A DNA stretch of 64,000 bases from Lachnoanaerobaculum sp. ICM7 (GTDB lineage: Bacteria > Bacillota > Clostridia > Lachnospirales > Lachnospiraceae): positions 96,874 to 160,873 of the forward strand of contig NZ_ALJL01000021.1 in NCBI RefSeq assembly GCF_000287675.1, given 5' to 3'. Below are positions 26,083 to 35,307 of the stretch, in pieces; within the stretch, counting starts at the first letter, position 1; the number at the start of each line of letters is the position of its first letter. The position numbers and the translations under genes are program-made. The notes beneath the pieces were generated by a model, which searched no databases, was not told the DNA's origin, and saw nothing but the letters and a program-made list of their open reading frames with translations.

Positions 26083-26631
26083 TTAATCCAACACCAATAA
26101 CATGGATATAAGTTCCTGCCATCCGGTATAACGAGAACAAAATCCTCTCGGATTACAACCAATTTCCTTGAATCCAAATTTTTTATAAAGTGCAATCGCA
26201 TTTTTATTTTCAGCAACCACTTCAAGTTCCAATTGTCTATAGCCGGCAGTTTTTGCGCATTCAATACATGCCTTTGTTAATGCAGTGCCTATGCCTTTTC
26301 CATGATATGCTTTTTCAATACTTATCCCGAACTCTGCACGATGCTTTACCTTGTCTTTTGAGCCAACCGAAGAAATTCCGGCTAAACCGATAATTCTATC
26401 ATCAACAAGTGCACAAATTTGTATCTCACAGGAGCTGTTTTCTTTATCTTCAAGGAATTCCTCTTTTTCCTCAACACTAAAATTTATTTCATCCGGATAA
26501 GAAAGGAGGAAGTCTGTTTCCTCACGGATAATCTTTGTATTCTCAAGCACACTCTTAGCGTCGTCCATTGTAGCATTTCTTATAATACAAAGCATATTGT
26601 TTGCAAGTCTTATTTTTTTATAATATTTCAA
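26083..26631 (-). CDS. GNAT-family N-acetyltransferase
   Basis: About 182 residues with the GNAT fold: IRNATMDDAKSVLEN at the N-terminus, VDDRIIGLAGISSVG, then motif A HRAEFGISIEKAYHGKGIGTALTKACIECAK (acetyl-CoA binding R/Q-x-x-G-x-G/A region) and motif B YRQLELEVVAENKNAIALYKKFGFKEIG. It transfers an acetyl group to an unknown amine. Start is uncertain: the frame opens at a TTG (26652); a TTG at 26631 has GAGGAG in front; an ATG at 26595 lacks a ribosome site. Single gene. Confidence 0.82.
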   Translation of the reverse strand: MKYYKKIRLANNMLCIIRNATMDDAKSVLENTKIIREETDFLLSYPDEINFSVEEKEEFLEDKENSSCEIQICALVDDRIIGLAGISSVGSKDKVKHRAEFGISIEKAYHGKGIGTALTKACIECAKTAGYRQLELEVVAENKNAIALYKKFGFKEIGCNPRGFCSRYTGWQELISMLLVLD

Positions 26632-26777
26632 CTCATCATCTCCTCTAAACAACTATACTTTTATATGTATACCTATTAACGGCATTATTAATTGTTGTAA
26701 TAATCGAATTATATCACAACTTTAATGTTTTATATCGCATTTTGTGTTTTTATTATATCTGTTTTTAACCTTGTAAT

Positions 26778-26840
26778 AAAAAAGAATTAAGAAAAAGCAT
26801 CTCTCACTATAAAATAATGATTAAATACTTTTCTTAATTC
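26778..26840 (-). terminator. Probable terminator after the hemerythrin gene
   Basis: GAATTAAGAAAA and TTTTCTTAATTC pair perfectly across a loop of 33 bases, and the minus strand continues with TTTTTTATTAC. The loop is long but the stem and T run fit. Confidence 0.5.
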
Positions 26841-26852
26841 TATTTATATTTA

Positions 26853-27416
26853 TTATCTTGCAGGGTATTTTGCTCTGAAGCCTTCAAACCACTCAAGGTA
26901 TTTAGCCACATTTGCTTTATTCTCAGGATCTTCATCAAACTCTTTAGTTTCTGCATCTACTCTCTCTTTGTCCTCAGCTGATAAAGCTCTCTCGGCAAAT
27001 GTATATACTACCTCATCCTCTTTTCCTATATGTCTGTTAAGAAGTGTAGCATATCCGGCAGCATTTGTAATTATATCGAGCTTATTTAATGTGGACGGAT
27101 CTTTTTCATATCTGTCGGCAGCTTCTAAAAGCTCATTCATATGAAGTCTTCCAAGGTCATGCTCTACAAGCATACCGTTTCTGATAAGTTTATCTGCTAC
27201 AGGACCCAGCTTTTCAAGCATTATTTTGAAAAGGATCTTCTCTTCCTTTCCGTGATGAAGGTGGTCCGCATATGTCTTACCGAAAGCCACACATTCTTTT
27301 ACGAGATTTGCATCTACTTCATCTCCCTCTATGATTGAGCAGCACATAGACTTCATGCTCTTGCAAAACTCTACTATATTCTTGTGTTCATCTACTAAAA
27401 TTTCTATTCCGTACAT
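26853..27416 (-). CDS. Hemerythrin-like (HHE) domain protein
   Basis: A 187-residue helical protein with the non-heme di-iron ligand pattern of hemerythrin HHE proteins: LVDEHKNIVEFCKSM, ADHLHHGKEEKILFKIML, MLVEHDLGRLHMNELL and LLNRHIGKEDEVVYTFAERAL. Such proteins bind O2, or protect against oxygen or nitric oxide in anaerobes. It is the third gene of an operon after a cupin protein and a protein of unknown family, beginning 1 base after the latter ends. Metal residues look complete. Confidence 0.88.
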   Translation of the reverse strand: MYGIEILVDEHKNIVEFCKSMKSMCCSIIEGDEVDANLVKECVAFGKTYADHLHHGKEEKILFKIMLEKLGPVADKLIRNGMLVEHDLGRLHMNELLEAADRYEKDPSTLNKLDIITNAAGYATLLNRHIGKEDEVVYTFAERALSAEDKERVDAETKEFDEDPENKANVAKYLEWFEGFRAKYPAR

Positions 27417-27417
27417 A

Positions 27418-28026
27418 TTACTCCCTTACTAACTTATATGAGCCGTTTCCCAACGCATAGTATGTCAGACCGCTACCGTCAAACACGCCTTCAATCATGG
27501 CATTTCTTATTTCATAAAACAGTGCTACATTTGCACCTACTTCGTCCCAGTACTGCTTGTGAATATCTACAGTTTCCTGCCACATAAGCTCATCACTGTC
27601 CTCATTTACAATCATATTTACACCGTCACATGGCATTCCACTTACAAATATATTCTCATAATACTCAAACCCGTCAACAGGTGAAGCTCCGCTTCCGATA
27701 GCATTTTCCTTTCCAAAAGCTCTTGCACTCTCACAGATAATACCGATTGCATCTGCATTACCTTCTGTAAGATTTTTTGCGACATATGCAAGTCTTCTCT
27801 CTACTATTGCTATCTTATCCTGTAACCAACCATGTATATTGGTCGGATCTATTATATTTCCGAGATCACCCTCAGGAAGTGAACCGAACTTCTCATCTAT
27901 ATCAGCAAGAGCTGATACATTCAAGCCCTTATCCTTTGCTGTTGCTATTAAAACATTTGTTAAATCGTTTTGTATTTTTATCTTTCTAAAAAGCCAATGA
28001 TGTATTGGACCCAGTATTGCACTCAT
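27418..28026 (-). CDS. Conserved-looking protein of unknown function next to hemerythrin
   Basis: A 202-residue soluble protein I do not recognise. The N-terminus ILGPIHHWLFRKIKIQNDLTNVLI has adjacent His residues; later parts include DPTNIHGWLQDKIAIVERRLAYV, SARAFGKENAIG, a Cys-containing segment FVSGMPCDGVNMIVNEDSDELMW and WQETVDIHKQYWDEVGANVALFYEIRNAM. No signal peptide or membrane helix. The scattered His, Glu and Cys could bind a metal. It lies between a cupin gene and a hemerythrin gene, so a role in redox or oxygen response is the best contextual guess. Confidence 0.55.
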   Translation of the reverse strand: MSAILGPIHHWLFRKIKIQNDLTNVLIATAKDKGLNVSALADIDEKFGSLPEGDLGNIIDPTNIHGWLQDKIAIVERRLAYVAKNLTEGNADAIGIICESARAFGKENAIGSGASPVDGFEYYENIFVSGMPCDGVNMIVNEDSDELMWQETVDIHKQYWDEVGANVALFYEIRNAMIEGVFDGSGLTYYALGNGSYKLVRE

Positions 28027-28059
28027 ATCTTTATTCCTTTACTTAATTTTTTTAATTTT

Positions 28060-28404
28060 TTATCTTTCTAACGGGAAAACTACAGTAAGCTGCATCTTAA
28101 AGCTCTCAATTGCATGAACTGAATGAGGCTTTCTTGCCGGCATCACTACGCTCTCTCCCGCATTTAATACATATTCTTTTCCGTCTACGATAAACTTTCC
28201 TGTCCCTTCAAGCACTGTAACCAAAGCATCTCCGTCTGACTCATGAGTTGAAATCTCCTCACCCTTTGAGAATGCGAAAACTGTAATGCTGACATACTTG
28301 TTCTGTGCCAAGGTCTTTGAAACCACCTGTCCGTCTGTTGCCTGAACCAAATCAGCCAACTTTAAAACTTCTTCATGATTTATATTCTTTAAAAACTTAT
28401 CCAT
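28060..28404 (-). CDS. Small cupin-domain protein
   Basis: A 114-residue single cupin: VFAFSKGEEISTHESDGDALVTVLEGTGKFIVDG is motif 1 (H present, E shifted) and VLNAGESVVMPARKPHSVHAI is motif 2. The fold usually binds one metal. Small cupins of this kind in anaerobes often sit with redox genes; function is unknown. First gene of the cupin-unknown-hemerythrin operon, with a good ribosome site (AAAGGAGAAA) and a promoter at 28455-28483. Confidence 0.82.
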   Translation of the reverse strand: MDKFLKNINHEEVLKLADLVQATDGQVVSKTLAQNKYVSITVFAFSKGEEISTHESDGDALVTVLEGTGKFIVDGKEYVLNAGESVVMPARKPHSVHAIESFKMQLTVVFPLER

Positions 28405-28454
28405 ATTTTTTCTCCTTTATGGTAAAAAGCTTTAACCTTCATTACTCTTTTAGT

Positions 28455-28492
28455 ATAGTATGTTTTTATATATTTTTCTGTAACAATTGTTA
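28455..28492 (-). promoter_or_regulatory. Promoter of the cupin-hemerythrin operon with overlapping palindrome
   Basis: TTACAG and TACTAT lie 17 bases apart on the minus strand. The perfect palindrome TAACAATTGTTA (28481-28492) overlaps the -35 box, a usual place for a repressor site. Confidence 0.5.
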
Positions 28493-28525
28493 ATTTTATA
28501 AATTTGTTTTGCACAATTTTTTTGT

Positions 28526-28560
28526 ATTAAAAAACCTGCTTCAGTTTCCTGAAACAGGTT
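28526..28560 (-). terminator. Terminator after pcp
   Basis: AACCTG-TTTCAG and CTGAAGCAGGTT pair (with one mismatch) around a short GAAA-type loop, followed by TTTTTTAA on the minus strand. Confidence 0.85.
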
Positions 28561-28572
28561 ATATTAAACTTA

Positions 28573-29220
28573 TTAAAACTCTTTACCGCCGTTTACATTT
28601 ATATCTGCATCAAAGTTTTTATCAATAGCGGCTATAGCGGCTTCAAGTCCTCTCTTTATGTCCTCAAGTGCCATATAAGGAGCCACCGGTGTTCTTCTCG
28701 CTACCTGTGCAGGTATAAACGGAACATGTGTAAATCCACCCTTTATATGAGGATATTTCTTTGCTAATGTATAGAGAACACCATACATCAAATGATTACA
28801 AACGAAGGTTCCTGCTGTATTTGATACAGCTGCCGGAAGGTTTGCTTCTCTTATTGCCTCTACCATGGCCTTTATAGGAAGTGTTGTAAAGTAAGCATTC
28901 TCTCCGTCTTCAAAAATCTTTATATCTATAGGCTGATTGCCCTCATTGTCCTTTATTCTGGCATCATCCACATTTATAGCAACCCTCTCAGGTGTTATTT
29001 CAAATCTTCCACCCGCCTGTCCTATACAAAGAACTACATCAGGTTTTTCTTCCTCAATAGCCTTTGCTACTGTATCTATTGACTTTCTAAAGACAGTAGG
29101 TACTTCCAGCTTTACGATATCAAATCTTCCGATTTTATCAGCTACAAGCTTCACCGCCTCAAGAGCAGGATTTATAGCATCACCACCAAACGGATCAAAA
29201 GCTGTCAATAATAGTTTCAT
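28573..29220 (-). CDS. pcp: Pyrrolidone-carboxylate peptidase (pyroglutamyl peptidase I)
   Basis: A 215-residue C15 cysteine peptidase that removes N-terminal pyroglutamate from peptides. Marks: [20 protein letters not shown] at the start, [27 protein letters not shown] with the catalytic Glu, [19 protein letters not shown] with catalytic Cys, and [13 protein letters not shown] with the catalytic His. All three catalytic residues are present. It overlaps the end of the upstream peptidase gene by 26 bases, so the two are a peptide-breakdown operon. Confidence 0.95.
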   Translation of the reverse strand: MKLLLTAFDPFGGDAINPALEAVKLVADKIGRFDIVKLEVPTVFRKSIDTVAKAIEEEKPDVVLCIGQAGGRFEITPERVAINVDDARIKDNEGNQPIDIKIFEDGENAYFTTLPIKAMVEAIREANLPAAVSNTAGTFVCNHLMYGVLYTLAKKYPHIKGGFTHVPFIPAQVARRTPVAPYMALEDIKRGLEAAIAAIDKNFDADINVNGGKEF

Positions 29221-30148
29221 ATCTTATCCTTTCAAAATGTCCCTTTGCCTCATGATTTCCTCCAAGCGCTATATTCCTTCCAAATCCTATATGAAATGTT
29301 CCATATGTAGACTCATCTTCAATGTAGCATACGCCCTCACATTTTGACTTTGTATTTAAGCCTATACCAAGCTCTGCAGCACAATAAATCTCTTTATCAT
29401 TAAAGCTTTCCATATATCTTTTTAGTCTTGAGGCATCTTCTTTCCCGTTTATTTCCACAAGATATCCGGCTTCAAATACCAATTCTATAGGACTTTTTAT
29501 AGCTCCCAGATATCCAAGTGAACCGTCAGCTATTACTGCTCCGTTTGTCATAGTCTCCACTATAGGAACATAAACTTCAAAGCTTGAAGAAGCCACTCTT
29601 CCTCTCCCGGTACAGCTTCCGACAAATATACCGGCTTTTCTATCTTTAACACAAAAAGCAACATTTGTACCTTTCTTTGTTGTCACTACTACCCTCTCAG
29701 ATTTTGTTATTTTATCCGCTACAGGCCTGCCCATCTTCTTAGCCGTCTTTGGTCTCATTCTGATAAATTCTCTCTCAAATATAGAGCTGTTGTCATTTGT
29801 ATGCATTGGAAAAGAAAGAAATCTTGAACCTTTTTTCAAGGCATAGTCCACCGCCTCTGTGGTAATAAAGGAATAATGTGTGGCGCCTATTATCACATCC
29901 GAATAATACATGGTATTTTTCATCTTTTCTATCACTTCACCTGACTGCACACCATCCGATGACAGTATGGTGATTTTTGGCACCACTCCGCATTCAAAGG
30001 CAGCCAGTTCAAAAATATCGGCTTCTCTGATATGATTTTCATCGGTTATAAAATGTAATACCTCATTTTCCTTTGCTTCTATCCAATTTTGAATAATGCA
30101 CCTGGCACCTGCAAGAGCTTTTTCATCATTTTTGATATTGACAGCCAC
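29195..30148 (-). CDS. M29-like aminopeptidase / NicX-type metal hydrolase
   Basis: A 317-residue protein resembling the leucyl-aminopeptidase/NicX group of COG2309. The N-terminal half holds [25 protein letters not shown] and [30 protein letters not shown]; the C-terminal half has [45 protein letters not shown] and [20 protein letters not shown], where conserved Glu/His ligands are expected. It probably removes N-terminal residues from peptides; a ring-cleaving dioxygenase role, as in NicX, is less likely given the adjoining pcp. Start ATG at 30148. Confidence 0.72.
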   Translation of the reverse strand: MAVNIKNDEKALAGARCIIQNWIEAKENEVLHFITDENHIREADIFELAAFECGVVPKITILSSDGVQSGEVIEKMKNTMYYSDVIIGATHYSFITTEAVDYALKKGSRFLSFPMHTNDNSSIFEREFIRMRPKTAKKMGRPVADKITKSERVVVTTKKGTNVAFCVKDRKAGIFVGSCTGRGRVASSSFEVYVPIVETMTNGAVIADGSLGYLGAIKSPIELVFEAGYLVEINGKEDASRLKRYMESFNDKEIYCAAELGIGLNTKSKCEGVCYIEDESTYGTFHIGFGRNIALGGNHEAKGHFERIRYETIIDSF

Positions 30149-30416
30149 TAAAATACCCCCTGATATTTTTCATTCATTGTATTAATATTATGATACCACC
30201 ATATATCAATATCAAGATAAATATAAAATTATATCATGCATACCATCTAAACCTTATTATTTAAATAATTTGAATTCAAGCGAAGCACAGATTAATGAAT
30301 AAATTATGTCCAAATTTTTAATAAATACTTACGCTCTTCTACATTTATTATATTGTATTTAATGTTACTATTATTATAAGCTTTACACTTGATTGTTTTA
30401 TTAGGAGGATGAGTAT

Positions 30417-31994
30417 ATGAAAAATAGATCAAGTTTTTGTAAGGTAAGTACAGGTATGTTGATATTTGCCCTCAGCACCCCTGCCTTACTTGTCGGATGT
30501 TCAAGCCCACAGCCTAAAACGGAAGGTGCGGTTTATGATACCGGAAAGGTGGCTGAATATGCCACTCCTTATGTAAGTTATGATGCAAATTATAACACTG
30601 AGGAATACAATGCTATTGACGAAAGTAACTTCAAAGCTGTTGCTACTTCACCACTTTCCACATTTGCGGCAGATGTGGATACCGCATCATATGCAAATAT
30701 AAGGCGTTTCATAAATTTCGGAGAATTGCCTCCGGCTGATGCTGTAAGAATCGAGGAAATGCTGAATTATTTCCACTATGACTATCCACAGCCAAATGAA
30801 GGTGAGCCTTTCTCGGTGACTACCGAAATTTCCGCCTGTCCATGGAATCCCGACACCAAGCTGATGATGGTCGGAATGCAGGCCAAGCAGGTGGATGAGC
30901 TTGAAAAGAAACCTTCAAACCTTGTATTTCTTATTGATGTATCAGGCTCTATGGATTCACCTGACAAGCTTCCTCTTGTTAAAAATGCATTTTTACTTCT
31001 TTGTGAGCAGTTAAAAGAAAATGATACAATTTCCATAGTTACATATGCAGGAAGCGATCAGATTGTACTTGAAGGTGCAAAGGGTTCCGACTCAAAAGAA
31101 ATAATGGCTGCTATAGAAGATTTGGAAGCGGGCGGAAGTACTGCAGGATCTGAAGGTATTAAGACAGCTTATGAAATTGCAAGAAAATACTTTAAAGCAG
31201 ACGGAAATAACAGAGTTATACTTGCTACCGACGGTGATCTAAATGTCGGGATCACAAGTGAAGGTGAACTTACAAGGCTTATAAAGAAGGAAAAAGAAAG
31301 CGGTGTATTCCTTTCTGTTCTTGGATTCGGTACTGAGAATATAAAAGACAATAAGATGGAAGCACTGGCTGACAACGGTAACGGAAATTATTCTTATATC
31401 GATTCAAGATTTGAGGCAAAGAAAGTACTTTCAGAAGAGCTTGGTGCAAACTTCTTTACTGTAGCAAAGGATGTAAAGTTCCAATTGGAATTCAATCCTA
31501 AGTTTATAAAGGGATACAGACTTATAGGCTATGAAAATCGTATCATGGATGATGAGGACTTTAAGGATGATACCAAAGACGGCGGTGAAATAGGTTCAGT
31601 CCACAGAGTAACCGTATTGTATGAGATAGTAGATAAAGACTCTCCAATGGATATCGGCTCGGATTTAAAATACCAAAGCAGTGCTGTTACAGAGTCTAAT
31701 GACCTTTTAAATATTGCAGTAAGATATAAGGAGCCTGATTCCGAAACAAGTAAAGAATTAAACTACCCTGTTACTACCGAAGACATAAAAACGGAAATGT
31801 CTGATAATATGAAGTTCGCCTCTGCAGTGGCGGAGACCGGAATGTTACTTCGTGATTCGGAGTTTAAGGGTAAGTCAAGCTATGATGATGTTGAATCATT
31901 ACTTAATTCAATCTCTGATATTAAGAGTGATACCAATAAACTCGAATTTTTATTACTTGTAAAAAAGATTGCCTCAATGACAAAAGAACAATAA
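30417..31994 (+). CDS. VWA-domain lipoprotein (YfbK-like)
   Basis: A 525-residue lipoprotein. The signal ends in LLVGC (Cys near residue 28). Residues about 75-130 match the VWA-associated N-terminal domain (STFAADVDTASYANIRRFINFGELPPADAVRIEEMLNYFHYDYP). The VWA domain (about 165-345) carries the MIDAS motif DVSGSMD, the Thr in a NDTISIVTYAG context and ATDGDLNVG. The C-terminal 180 residues match the DUF3520-type region found with this family. It should bind a divalent metal and a protein partner outside the membrane. Partner and role are unknown. AGGAGG ribosome site; monocistronic. Confidence 0.87.
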   Translation: MKNRSSFCKVSTGMLIFALSTPALLVGCSSPQPKTEGAVYDTGKVAEYATPYVSYDANYNTEEYNAIDESNFKAVATSPLSTFAADVDTASYANIRRFINFGELPPADAVRIEEMLNYFHYDYPQPNEGEPFSVTTEISACPWNPDTKLMMVGMQAKQVDELEKKPSNLVFLIDVSGSMDSPDKLPLVKNAFLLLCEQLKENDTISIVTYAGSDQIVLEGAKGSDSKEIMAAIEDLEAGGSTAGSEGIKTAYEIARKYFKADGNNRVILATDGDLNVGITSEGELTRLIKKEKESGVFLSVLGFGTENIKDNKMEALADNGNGNYSYIDSRFEAKKVLSEELGANFFTVAKDVKFQLEFNPKFIKGYRLIGYENRIMDDEDFKDDTKDGGEIGSVHRVTVLYEIVDKDSPMDIGSDLKYQSSAVTESNDLLNIAVRYKEPDSETSKELNYPVTTEDIKTEMSDNMKFASAVAETGMLLRDSEFKGKSSYDDVESLLNSISDIKSDTNKLEFLLLVKKIASMTKEQ

Positions 31995-32010
31995 AATATA
32001 AACCTTAAAA

Positions 32011-32045
32011 TATCGGCTTTATTCTAAAATAAAGCCGGTATTTTT
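32011..32045 (+). terminator. Terminator after the VWA lipoprotein
   Basis: TATCGGCTTTATT and AATAAAGCCGGTA form a 13-pair stem (one G-T) with a short loop, then TTTTTATAT. Confidence 0.88.
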
Positions 32046-32067
32046 ATATATACAGCCACTACAGTTC

Positions 32068-33039
32068 TCATAACAGTAGACTGTCAGCTTTTATAAAAAG
32101 TTTATCCATATTAGAGTAAAACACCGGTAACTCAAGATGCTCTAACTTCCCGGTCTCATAAACACATTTGCACCCATATAGCATATCCCCTACATCACTA
32201 TGTAAAGTCATGATTCTTCGGGTGAGTTCATTCGTTTTGAACATTCGTTTCATAAAAATTCCGGCAAAGGTAGACGGAATTCTATACGGGAGAAGTTCAT
32301 TTTTATAGAAGCTTAAGTCCACTCCTCTCGCCTTGACCACCTGAATCGTTTCTCTTATTACCTTTACTGTAATAGACAGGGCATGGGCATCCTTCATCAA
32401 ATTAAGAGCAAGCTGCATCGGATGATCAATTTTCCCTTCCCGGGCCGCAGAAGAGGTGACCCCTGCATTGATAGCCATATGAATCCATATCCATTCCACC
32501 ATATCGTGAGGAATCTCCGTTTTCAAATCTGCGGAAGCGAGAAGATCTGTTAAAGCTTTGTAATTGGAAATCCCTGCTTTTCCCTCACCTTCCAGCATAA
32601 TATGGTCAAAGAGAACACAGTCCAAGTTATTCTGCAAAAGTCTTCCGCCTGCGGTAGGAAAACCTATAATATAAGGATAAGCACCTACTATTTCGTTCAT
32701 CTCTTCCCGACTGTTCCAAAAGTTACAAAATAAAATCAGGCTTCCTCTAATATGGTTCTGTGAAAGTGTCGCTATCGCATCCTTTATTTTCCCGCTTGCC
32801 ACACTCAAAATAATAAAATCATACTCTGTATTCGGCTTGGTAAGATTCACCTTGTATTGATCTGCTTTTTCTTCTCCTTTTTTATTATAACGTCCATCTA
32901 ATAAACTGATATTTAGACTTTCCGGTGCCTTCGATTTTTTCTCTTCTCTCAACAAATGTTCGACTTGATGCCCTGCTTTTTGGAACACATAGCCGTAAGT
33001 TGTGCCAATGACACCAAGACCCACTATGCATATTCTCAT
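32068..33039 (-). CDS. Ketopantoate reductase-like (PanE/ApbA) dehydrogenase
   Basis: About 323 residues. The N-terminus MRICIVGLGVIGTTYGYVFQKAGHQVEHLLR is an NAD(P)-binding Rossmann start, with DFIILSVASGKIKDAI downstream, as in ketopantoate reductases. The C-terminal helical domain is present (WIWIHMAINAGVTSSAAREGKIDHPM), with a Lys/Asn/Glu pattern only partly like true PanE, so it may act on another 2-keto acid. The open frame extends to 33069, but ATG 33039 follows AGGAGG and overlaps the previous stop (ATGA). Third gene of the TetR operon, which suggests an inducible, detoxification-like role. Confidence 0.72.
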   Translation of the reverse strand: MRICIVGLGVIGTTYGYVFQKAGHQVEHLLREEKKSKAPESLNISLLDGRYNKKGEEKADQYKVNLTKPNTEYDFIILSVASGKIKDAIATLSQNHIRGSLILFCNFWNSREEMNEIVGAYPYIIGFPTAGGRLLQNNLDCVLFDHIMLEGEGKAGISNYKALTDLLASADLKTEIPHDMVEWIWIHMAINAGVTSSAAREGKIDHPMQLALNLMKDAHALSITVKVIRETIQVVKARGVDLSFYKNELLPYRIPSTFAGIFMKRMFKTNELTRRIMTLHSDVGDMLYGCKCVYETGKLEHLELPVFYSNMDKLFIKADSLLL

Positions 33040-33449
33040 AAATTCTGCCTCCTTTCTTCTATTTTCCATCCGATTATCCAGGCAAGAACCAGAAGATAAT
33101 TTTCCACCGTGCCAATCAAATTTACCATTTGATGCATCTTAAGATAATGGATAAAATGATTGCTTCCGATACCGATTCCGCCGAGAATGAGAGCCAGCAA
33201 AATAGACTTTAGATAGGTCCAATTGTAGTGCCTATACGCCGTAATCAATATGACTAAAACGGCAATATTCCAAAAGCCGATTTCTCTCTGCCATCCTGTA
33301 GAAATGCCATACGCAGAGTTTCTTCCCATATATTCCGGTGCTAAAATCTGTAGGATCGCCGCACCGGATATCGCTATGATAAGAATGATAAACAGCACGC
33401 GCAAGAAAAGATTCATTTTTTTCTGATGCATTGACTGTTCTTCCTTCAT
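33036..33449 (-). CDS. Small four-helix membrane protein
   Basis: A 137-residue protein with four predicted transmembrane segments (about 13-33, 58-75, 82-100 and 108-125). Not recognised as a named family; it has no obvious catalytic residue. Stop and start codons overlap both neighbours (ATGA), so it is made together with the TetR regulator and the PanE-like enzyme. Confidence 0.65.
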   Translation of the reverse strand: MKEEQSMHQKKMNLFLRVLFIILIIAISGAAILQILAPEYMGRNSAYGISTGWQREIGFWNIAVLVILITAYRHYNWTYLKSILLALILGGIGIGSNHFIHYLKMHQMVNLIGTVENYLLVLAWIIGWKIEERRQNL

Positions 33450-34051
33450 TCCTTTGCCCCCTCTACTAAGACCTTACTGATAAATTGCATGGTTCCCGTT
33501 TTTGCCCCAAGAGACTTCTCCAGCATATCGATATACACCTCTACATCTTTTTCACCAAAATTTCCATAATCGAACATATGCTGACTCGTAACAAGGAGCA
33601 TCTTCACTCGCTCTTCAATATACGTACACGAAAAGATTCCCTGTGCTATTCCTTCTTGAACAATCTCTGCCAAAATCGGTACCGCCACTTCTACAATTTT
33701 CTTGCAGATTTTATCATGCATAATAATATTTTCTTTTCTTTCCAGAACATCCGTAATCACCGCTTCCTCTTTATCCGGACGAAAGGCATTTACAACCGAA
33801 ACCAACTTTTCAGGTATCGAAAGCTGTGCCGCAAGAAGCTCTTTGGCTACAGCGCTCTCCTTCTCTATCATCATTTCTATGACCGCCTCCAGCGTTGCTT
33901 CTTTGCTCGCAAAATAATAATAGTAAGTTCCTTTTGCTATACCGGCCTTAGCCACAATCTCATCAATACTTGTATTCTCATAGCCTTTTTCTATGAACAT
34001 ACGATAGGCAAGATTTAGAAGTTCCTGTTTTCTTTTTTCACCTTTTTTCAT
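33446..34051 (-). CDS. TetR-family transcriptional regulator
   Basis: A 201-residue regulator. The N-terminal helix-turn-helix is typical: KKGEKRKQELLNLAYRMFIEKGYENTSIDEIVAKAGIAKGTYYYYFASKEATLEAVIE. The C-terminal part is the variable ligand-binding and dimer region. It is first in an operon with a membrane protein and a PanE-like dehydrogenase. Two near-identical palindromes flank its promoter, so it probably represses itself and is relieved by an unknown ligand. Confidence 0.92.
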   Translation of the reverse strand: MKKGEKRKQELLNLAYRMFIEKGYENTSIDEIVAKAGIAKGTYYYYFASKEATLEAVIEMMIEKESAVAKELLAAQLSIPEKLVSVVNAFRPDKEEAVITDVLERKENIIMHDKICKKIVEVAVPILAEIVQEGIAQGIFSCTYIEERVKMLLVTSQHMFDYGNFGEKDVEVYIDMLEKSLGAKTGTMQFISKVLVEGAKE

Positions 34052-34066
34052 TTCAGTCTCCTTTTT

Positions 34067-34082
34067 TTGACTAATAGTCGAT
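34067..34082. promoter_or_regulatory. TetR operator O1
   Basis: TTGACTAATAGTCGAT, core GACT-N3-AGTC, covers the expected transcription start of the tetR operon. It differs from O2 by one base over 15 when compared in opposite orientation. Confidence 0.65.
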
Positions 34083-34086
34083 TTTT

Positions 34087-34115
34087 ATTATGGGGCTTCA
34101 CTTACTCACTGTCAA
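34087..34115 (-). promoter_or_regulatory. Promoter of the tetR operon
   Basis: TTGACA and CATAAT lie 17 bases apart on the minus strand, between the two operators. Confidence 0.75.
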
Positions 34116-34124
34116 TACTTTTTT

Positions 34125-34140
34125 TCGACTATCAGTCAAT
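34125..34140. promoter_or_regulatory. TetR operator O2
   Basis: TCGACTATCAGTCAAT, core GACT-N3-AGTC, lies 9 bases upstream of the -35 box. Centre-to-centre distance to O1 is about 58 bases. Confidence 0.65.
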
Positions 34141-34238
34141 AATTGCTTTGAGAAATGAAAAAGACACCTGCATCTTAGCAAGTGCCATAATATTTACTAC
34201 AGCAGATAGATCATAGACATATTTTATTTTAATATTGA

Positions 34239-35291
34239 TTATATAAAGCTATACTTCCTTCCCGCATTTAAAAACATATCTATCTTTTCATCTGTTGTTG
34301 CAAGGGGAAGGTTACATCCCGGAGTGAGCATAAAGCCCTTTTTACATTTTTTTCCCGCAAGGATACATCTCTTTACTTCATCTTCTATATTTTCCTGTGT
34401 TCCATTACAGATGGTGTAAACCGGTGCTACATTCCCTGCAATCATCTTTGAATCTGCAAAAAACTTACAAGTTTCATCTATATCCATCTCATTGTCCACA
34501 CTAAAGAGGCCTATATCCAGATTTTTTACATGTTCCCACACCTTTTTTGTATTCCCGCAAACGTGATAGCTTGGCGCTCTGCCTGATTTTTCCTTGATAT
34601 AAGAACTGATTTCCAAAGTATATGGATATGCAAAATCCCTATACATTTTGGGGCTTATCATAGTACATGAGGCTATAGGGTCTGCCATTGAAAAACCTAT
34701 ATCAAGTACATTGAAAATATCTACGACCTTTTTTACATTATCTGTTATATATCTCAAAAATTCATGCACCTTATCAGGTGATTTTATCATAGCTTTTAAA
34801 AGTTTATCTGTTCCCAGTACAAATCCTGCTAATGTTATAGGTCCCGATACAGAAGCACCTACTCCACAAAATCCGTCTGCTATTTCTCGTAGCCTTGCAG
34901 TAGCATTATAATACATCTTTAAGTTTCCGCTATCAATTGTAATATCCTTTAGCCTATTGACCCCATCAATACTGTTTATAGGATGACTCTCAACATATAT
35001 AAGCCCCTGCTCGGGGTAATGCGGCACTACTCCCATTGCCTCTGCAATGCCATAGGCATTTGGACCCACACCCATTCCGTCCAGACCGAATCGGTTCATA
35101 GACACTATATCTCCCATTACAAGGCTGTCTTCATTTCTCCAATACTCTCTTGTATTTTTTCCTATAAGCCTTGCCTTTATCTCGCCCAAAAAAGGATCCA
35201 TCATTATTCTGTCATAATCTCTTTTTTCAGCTATTGCTTTTGCCCTTTCCACAGGTGTCATCTTATCATTAGGATGAATCTTAAGTTCCAT
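34239..35291 (-). CDS. UroD-family (MtaA/CmuA-like) methyltransferase
   Basis: About 350 residues of the uroporphyrinogen decarboxylase superfamily, in the branch that moves methyl groups to or from corrinoid proteins. Marks: MTPVERAKAIAEKRDYDRI near the start, GVGASVSGPITLAGFVLGTDKLLKAMIKSPDKV, GFSMADPIASCTMISPKMYRDFAYPY, YHVCGNTKKVWEHV with the zinc-type His-x-Cys, and FMLTPGCNLPLATTDEKI with the C-terminal Cys. The HxC...C pattern fits the zinc site of methylcobamide methyltransferases. Neighbours are a corrinoid protein and a corrinoid activator. ATG 35291 is chosen over a TTG at 35315 because AGGAG precedes it. Substrate unknown. Confidence 0.82.
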   Translation of the reverse strand: MELKIHPNDKMTPVERAKAIAEKRDYDRIMMDPFLGEIKARLIGKNTREYWRNEDSLVMGDIVSMNRFGLDGMGVGPNAYGIAEAMGVVPHYPEQGLIYVESHPINSIDGVNRLKDITIDSGNLKMYYNATARLREIADGFCGVGASVSGPITLAGFVLGTDKLLKAMIKSPDKVHEFLRYITDNVKKVVDIFNVLDIGFSMADPIASCTMISPKMYRDFAYPYTLEISSYIKEKSGRAPSYHVCGNTKKVWEHVKNLDIGLFSVDNEMDIDETCKFFADSKMIAGNVAPVYTICNGTQENIEDEVKRCILAGKKCKKGFMLTPGCNLPLATTDEKIDMFLNAGRKYSFI

Positions 35292-35307
35292 ATATTTTCT
35301 CCTATTA

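Noticed and set aside
33485..34018. 177-codon plus-strand ORF
   Set aside because: Antisense to a clear TetR gene; no ribosome site or motif.
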